A DNA stretch of 64,000 nt from Cytobacillus kochii. GTDB taxonomy: Bacteria > Bacillota > Bacilli > Bacillales > Cytobacillaceae. The DNA is taken from positions 62,001 through 126,000 of the forward strand of contig NZ_JAIVAM010000001.1 of the NCBI RefSeq assembly GCF_020171845.1. The letters run 5' to 3'. This document shows positions 61,934 through 64,000 of the stretch, one piece after another. A program made the translations under genes and the position numbers. The notes under the pieces are model-generated. The model saw only the letters and a program-made list of their open reading frames with translations. It was not told where the DNA came from and ran no database searches. Positions within the stretch are counted from its first letter, which is position 1. Each line of letters starts with the position of its first letter.

Positions 61934-62707
61934 ATGTTCAATACAATTAATTATGAATGTCATGAAGGAATCAGTTGGATCAAGCTGAATCGACCCGATA
62001 AATTGAACGCTTTTATTGCAGAAATGAATCGCGAAATTACACAAGCAGTAAAGCAAGCGGCTAAAGATGAAAAAGTACGCTGCATCGTTATTACTGGTGA
62101 AGGTAGAGCGTTTTGTTCCGGGCAAGATTTAGCCGAGGTAAATGATGATACGAATCACGGTGATTTACTAAGAAATCATTACACACCGATGGTAAAAGCA
62201 ATAATGGCTTGCGAAAAACCTATTATTGCGGCGGTGAATGGCGTAGCTGCAGGCGCTGGGTTTAGTTTAGCTTTAGCTTGTGATTTCCGTCTTGCTTCAG
62301 AAAAAGCTAGTTTTATCAATGCTTTTGTTAATATTGGTCTAATTCCGGACTCTGGTAATTTACATTTTCTTAGCCATGTAGTTGGCCGAGCGAAAGCGAT
62401 AGAGATTTCTGTTTTAGGGGAAAAAATCCCTGCGCAGAAAGCCTTGGAGCTGGGTGTGATTAATCGCGTCATTCCACAAGATACTTGGCAAAAAGAAGTA
62501 GAGGAATTTGCAATTAAATTAGCAAAAATGCCTACAAAAGCCATTGGCTTAATTAAAAGATACTTAACACTGGCAGAGAATCTCCCGCTAGATGCTTATT
62601 TAGAAAAAGAAGCAGAAGGGCAACGAGTTGCTGGTTTAACAAAGGATGCAAAAGAAGGCGTTCAAGCATTTATAGAGAAAAGACAACCTGAATATATCGG
62701 GCAATAA
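61934..62707 (+). CDS. paaG: 1,2-epoxyphenylacetyl-CoA isomerase PaaG-like
   Basis: 257 residues from ATG 61934 (site agaagg six bases before; an in-frame TTG at 61928 is rejected). Crotonase fold with GRAFCSGQDLAEV, AAVNGVAAGAGFSLALACDF and NIGLIPDSGNLHFLSHVVGR. The active-site Asp in IPDSG, rather than the Glu-Gly-Gly of hydratases, fits PaaG, which turns the epoxide into the oxepin. Confidence 0.87.
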   Translation: MFNTINYECHEGISWIKLNRPDKLNAFIAEMNREITQAVKQAAKDEKVRCIVITGEGRAFCSGQDLAEVNDDTNHGDLLRNHYTPMVKAIMACEKPIIAAVNGVAAGAGFSLALACDFRLASEKASFINAFVNIGLIPDSGNLHFLSHVVGRAKAIEISVLGEKIPAQKALELGVINRVIPQDTWQKEVEEFAIKLAKMPTKAIGLIKRYLTLAENLPLDAYLEKEAEGQRVAGLTKDAKEGVQAFIEKRQPEYIGQ

Positions 62708-62725
62708 AGATTAGGAGTGGTAGAC

Positions 62726-64000
62726 ATGGCAACAGTTCAAGAAACAGCTAAAGAAGCAGTATCAATGAAGAGAGATTACTATCACCTGATAATTAATGGC
62801 GAAAAAGTAGAAAGCACAGGCGGAGCAACAATCAAAACTTATAACCCTGCTACTGGTGAATTATTGGCAGAGGTGGCAAAAGCGTCAAAAGAAGATGCAG
62901 AAAAAGCAGTTTTAGCAGCAAGAGATGCATTTGACAACGGAAAGTGGAAGAAGTTTCCCGTTAATAAAAGATCGCGTATTATGAATAAAATCGCTGCTAT
63001 TATGCGTAGTCGCTTTAATGAACTCGTTGAATTAGAGATGCTTGATACGGGTAAAACATTAAGCACAGCACAAGGACAAGTGATGCAAGCGATTGAGGAT
63101 TTTGAATTTTATGCAGGCGCGATTGTTGGTCACCGTGGAACAGTCAATCCAATGGCAGGACAATTTCACAATTATACTGAAAAGGAACCTGTAGGGGTTT
63201 GTGCACAAATCATCCCTTGGAACTATCCTCTAATGATGGCTGCTTGGAAGGTTGCTCCTGCGATTGCAGTTGGATGTTCAATCGTTGTGAAACCAGCTAG
63301 CTTAACACCACTTACAGCGATTATTTTAGGAGAAATCTGCATCGAAGCAGGTGTCCCGGCAGGAGTAGTAAATATTGTTCCTGGATCAGGTAAAGATGTA
63401 GGGAATTACTTAGTTGAGCACGATAAAGTGGATAAAGTGGCTTTCACAGGATCAACACCAATTGGTAAAGATATTATGGCGAAAGCTTCAAATACATTGA
63501 AACGCGTGACATTAGAGCTAGGTGGAAAATCACCAAATATCGTTTTCGATGATGCGGATATTGATGCAGCAGTTGTAGGATCAATCTACGGAATTTACTA
63601 TAACACAGGTCAATCTTGTGAAGCGCGTTCTCGTCTCTATGTACATGAGGATATTTACGATGAATTTGTAGAGAAATTTGTTGCAAAAACAAAGTCATTA
63701 ACATTAGGTAACCCATTTGATAAGGGGACACATGTTGGTGCCATTATCGATCAGAACCAATGGGATGTCATTGATGGTTATGTGCAATCTGCCAAAGAAG
63801 AAGGCGCTGAAATTCTTGCGGGTGGTAAAGGTGCGCAAGTAGAAGGGTTTGAAAATGGCTTTTGGTATGAGCCTACAGTGATTGCTAATGTGAATCATGA
63901 GATGAAAGTGGTTAAAGAAGAAATCTTTGGGCCAGTTGTTGTTATCATGAAATTCAAAGATGAAAAAGAAGCAGTTAAACTGGCGAATGATACTGTGTAT
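62726..64000 (+). CDS. Aldehyde dehydrogenase of the phenylacetate operon (3' end outside window)
   Basis: 425 codons are present and the frame is still open at the window edge. The NAD-dependent ALDH fold is clear: IIPWNYPLMMAAWKVAPA, GSTPIGKDI, the catalytic Glu in TLELGGKSPN and the catalytic Cys298 in NTGQSCEARS. It starts with ATG 62726, aggagtgg upstream. In the operon it could oxidise the ring-opened semialdehyde, the job of the PaaZ dehydrogenase domain, or phenylacetaldehyde. No MaoC domain could be checked because the end is missing. Confidence 0.85.
   Translation, partial: MATVQETAKEAVSMKRDYYHLIINGEKVESTGGATIKTYNPATGELLAEVAKASKEDAEKAVLAARDAFDNGKWKKFPVNKRSRIMNKIAAIMRSRFNELVELEMLDTGKTLSTAQGQVMQAIEDFEFYAGAIVGHRGTVNPMAGQFHNYTEKEPVGVCAQIIPWNYPLMMAAWKVAPAIAVGCSIVVKPASLTPLTAIILGEICIEAGVPAGVVNIVPGSGKDVGNYLVEHDKVDKVAFTGSTPIGKDIMAKASNTLKRVTLELGGKSPNIVFDDADIDAAVVGSIYGIYYNTGQSCEARSRLYVHEDIYDEFVEKFVAKTKSLTLGNPFDKGTHVGAIIDQNQWDVIDGYVQSAKEEGAEILAGGKGAQVEGFENGFWYEPTVIANVNHEMKVVKEEIFGPVVVIMKFKDEKEAVKLANDTVY

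Overview
The window comes from a low-GC, endospore-forming Gram-positive bacterium of the Bacillaceae type. The support is AT-rich sequence, strong GGAGG-type ribosome sites with frequent GTG and TTG starts, a tricistronic GerA-family germinant receptor, a SinI-type antirepressor, a YrzF-like kinase, a YoaS/YozG-like pair and a Bacillus-type phenylacetate operon. The genus cannot be fixed from the sequence alone.

Layout. 0-3.3 kb: end of an oligopeptide ABC importer (oppD end, oppF), an M20 peptidase and a small kinase. 3.3-5.5 kb: a decayed Cys-rich bacteriocin-like gene with a small membrane partner, then a Lnu(B)-like lincosamide nucleotidyltransferase behind a leader peptide and a hairpin that covers its ribosome site. 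5.7-12.1 kb: a SinI-like peptide, a response regulator with a SARP/BTAD output, a 1028-residue double-kinase hybrid sensor and a BAAT-family thioesterase/acyltransferase. 12-17 kb: small HTH/membrane gene pairs, two acetyltransferases and a broken DJ-1/PfpI gene. 17-21 kb: TetR regulator divergent from a YhgE-like membrane protein and an FAD monooxygenase. 21-31 kb: an anchored surface protein, the gerB-A-C operon, a GH73 glucosaminidase and a chemotaxis receptor with a sigma-D-like promoter. 31-36 kb: a broken nucleotidyltransferase, an FAD dehydrogenase, a secreted HNH nuclease with a small partner gene, and gene fossils. 36-43 kb: a drug-response area with a TetR-MFS pair sharing one operator, VOC and DHFR-like proteins, and an Msr-type ABC-F plus macrolide phosphotransferase operon behind a two-terminator attenuator. 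43-52 kb: a possible HEAQH metalloenzyme, polysaccharide deacetylase, an unknown membrane protein, TerC, and a two-component system divergent from an ABC transporter. 52-55 kb: a Fur-box operon of a flavin monooxygenase and an iron-siderophore binding lipoprotein. 56-64 kb: ferredoxin and the phenylacetate operon paaK-A-B-C-D-EthD-F-G-aldehyde dehydrogenase, running off the right edge.

Two repeat families recur. One is a 51-bp tandem repeat in three separate arrays (about 14.4, 22.8-23.4 and 55.0-55.6 kb) with a shared skeleton (GCRAGTCWCTCA, ATGAGMGC, GCAAA). The other is a 305-320-bp dispersed element with terminal inverted repeats, at 12.3 and 38.4 kb.

The most distinctive content is the regulatory RNA of the two antibiotic-resistance loci (translational attenuation before lnu, transcriptional attenuation before the ABC-F gene) and the 51-bp repeat family, which no gene explains.
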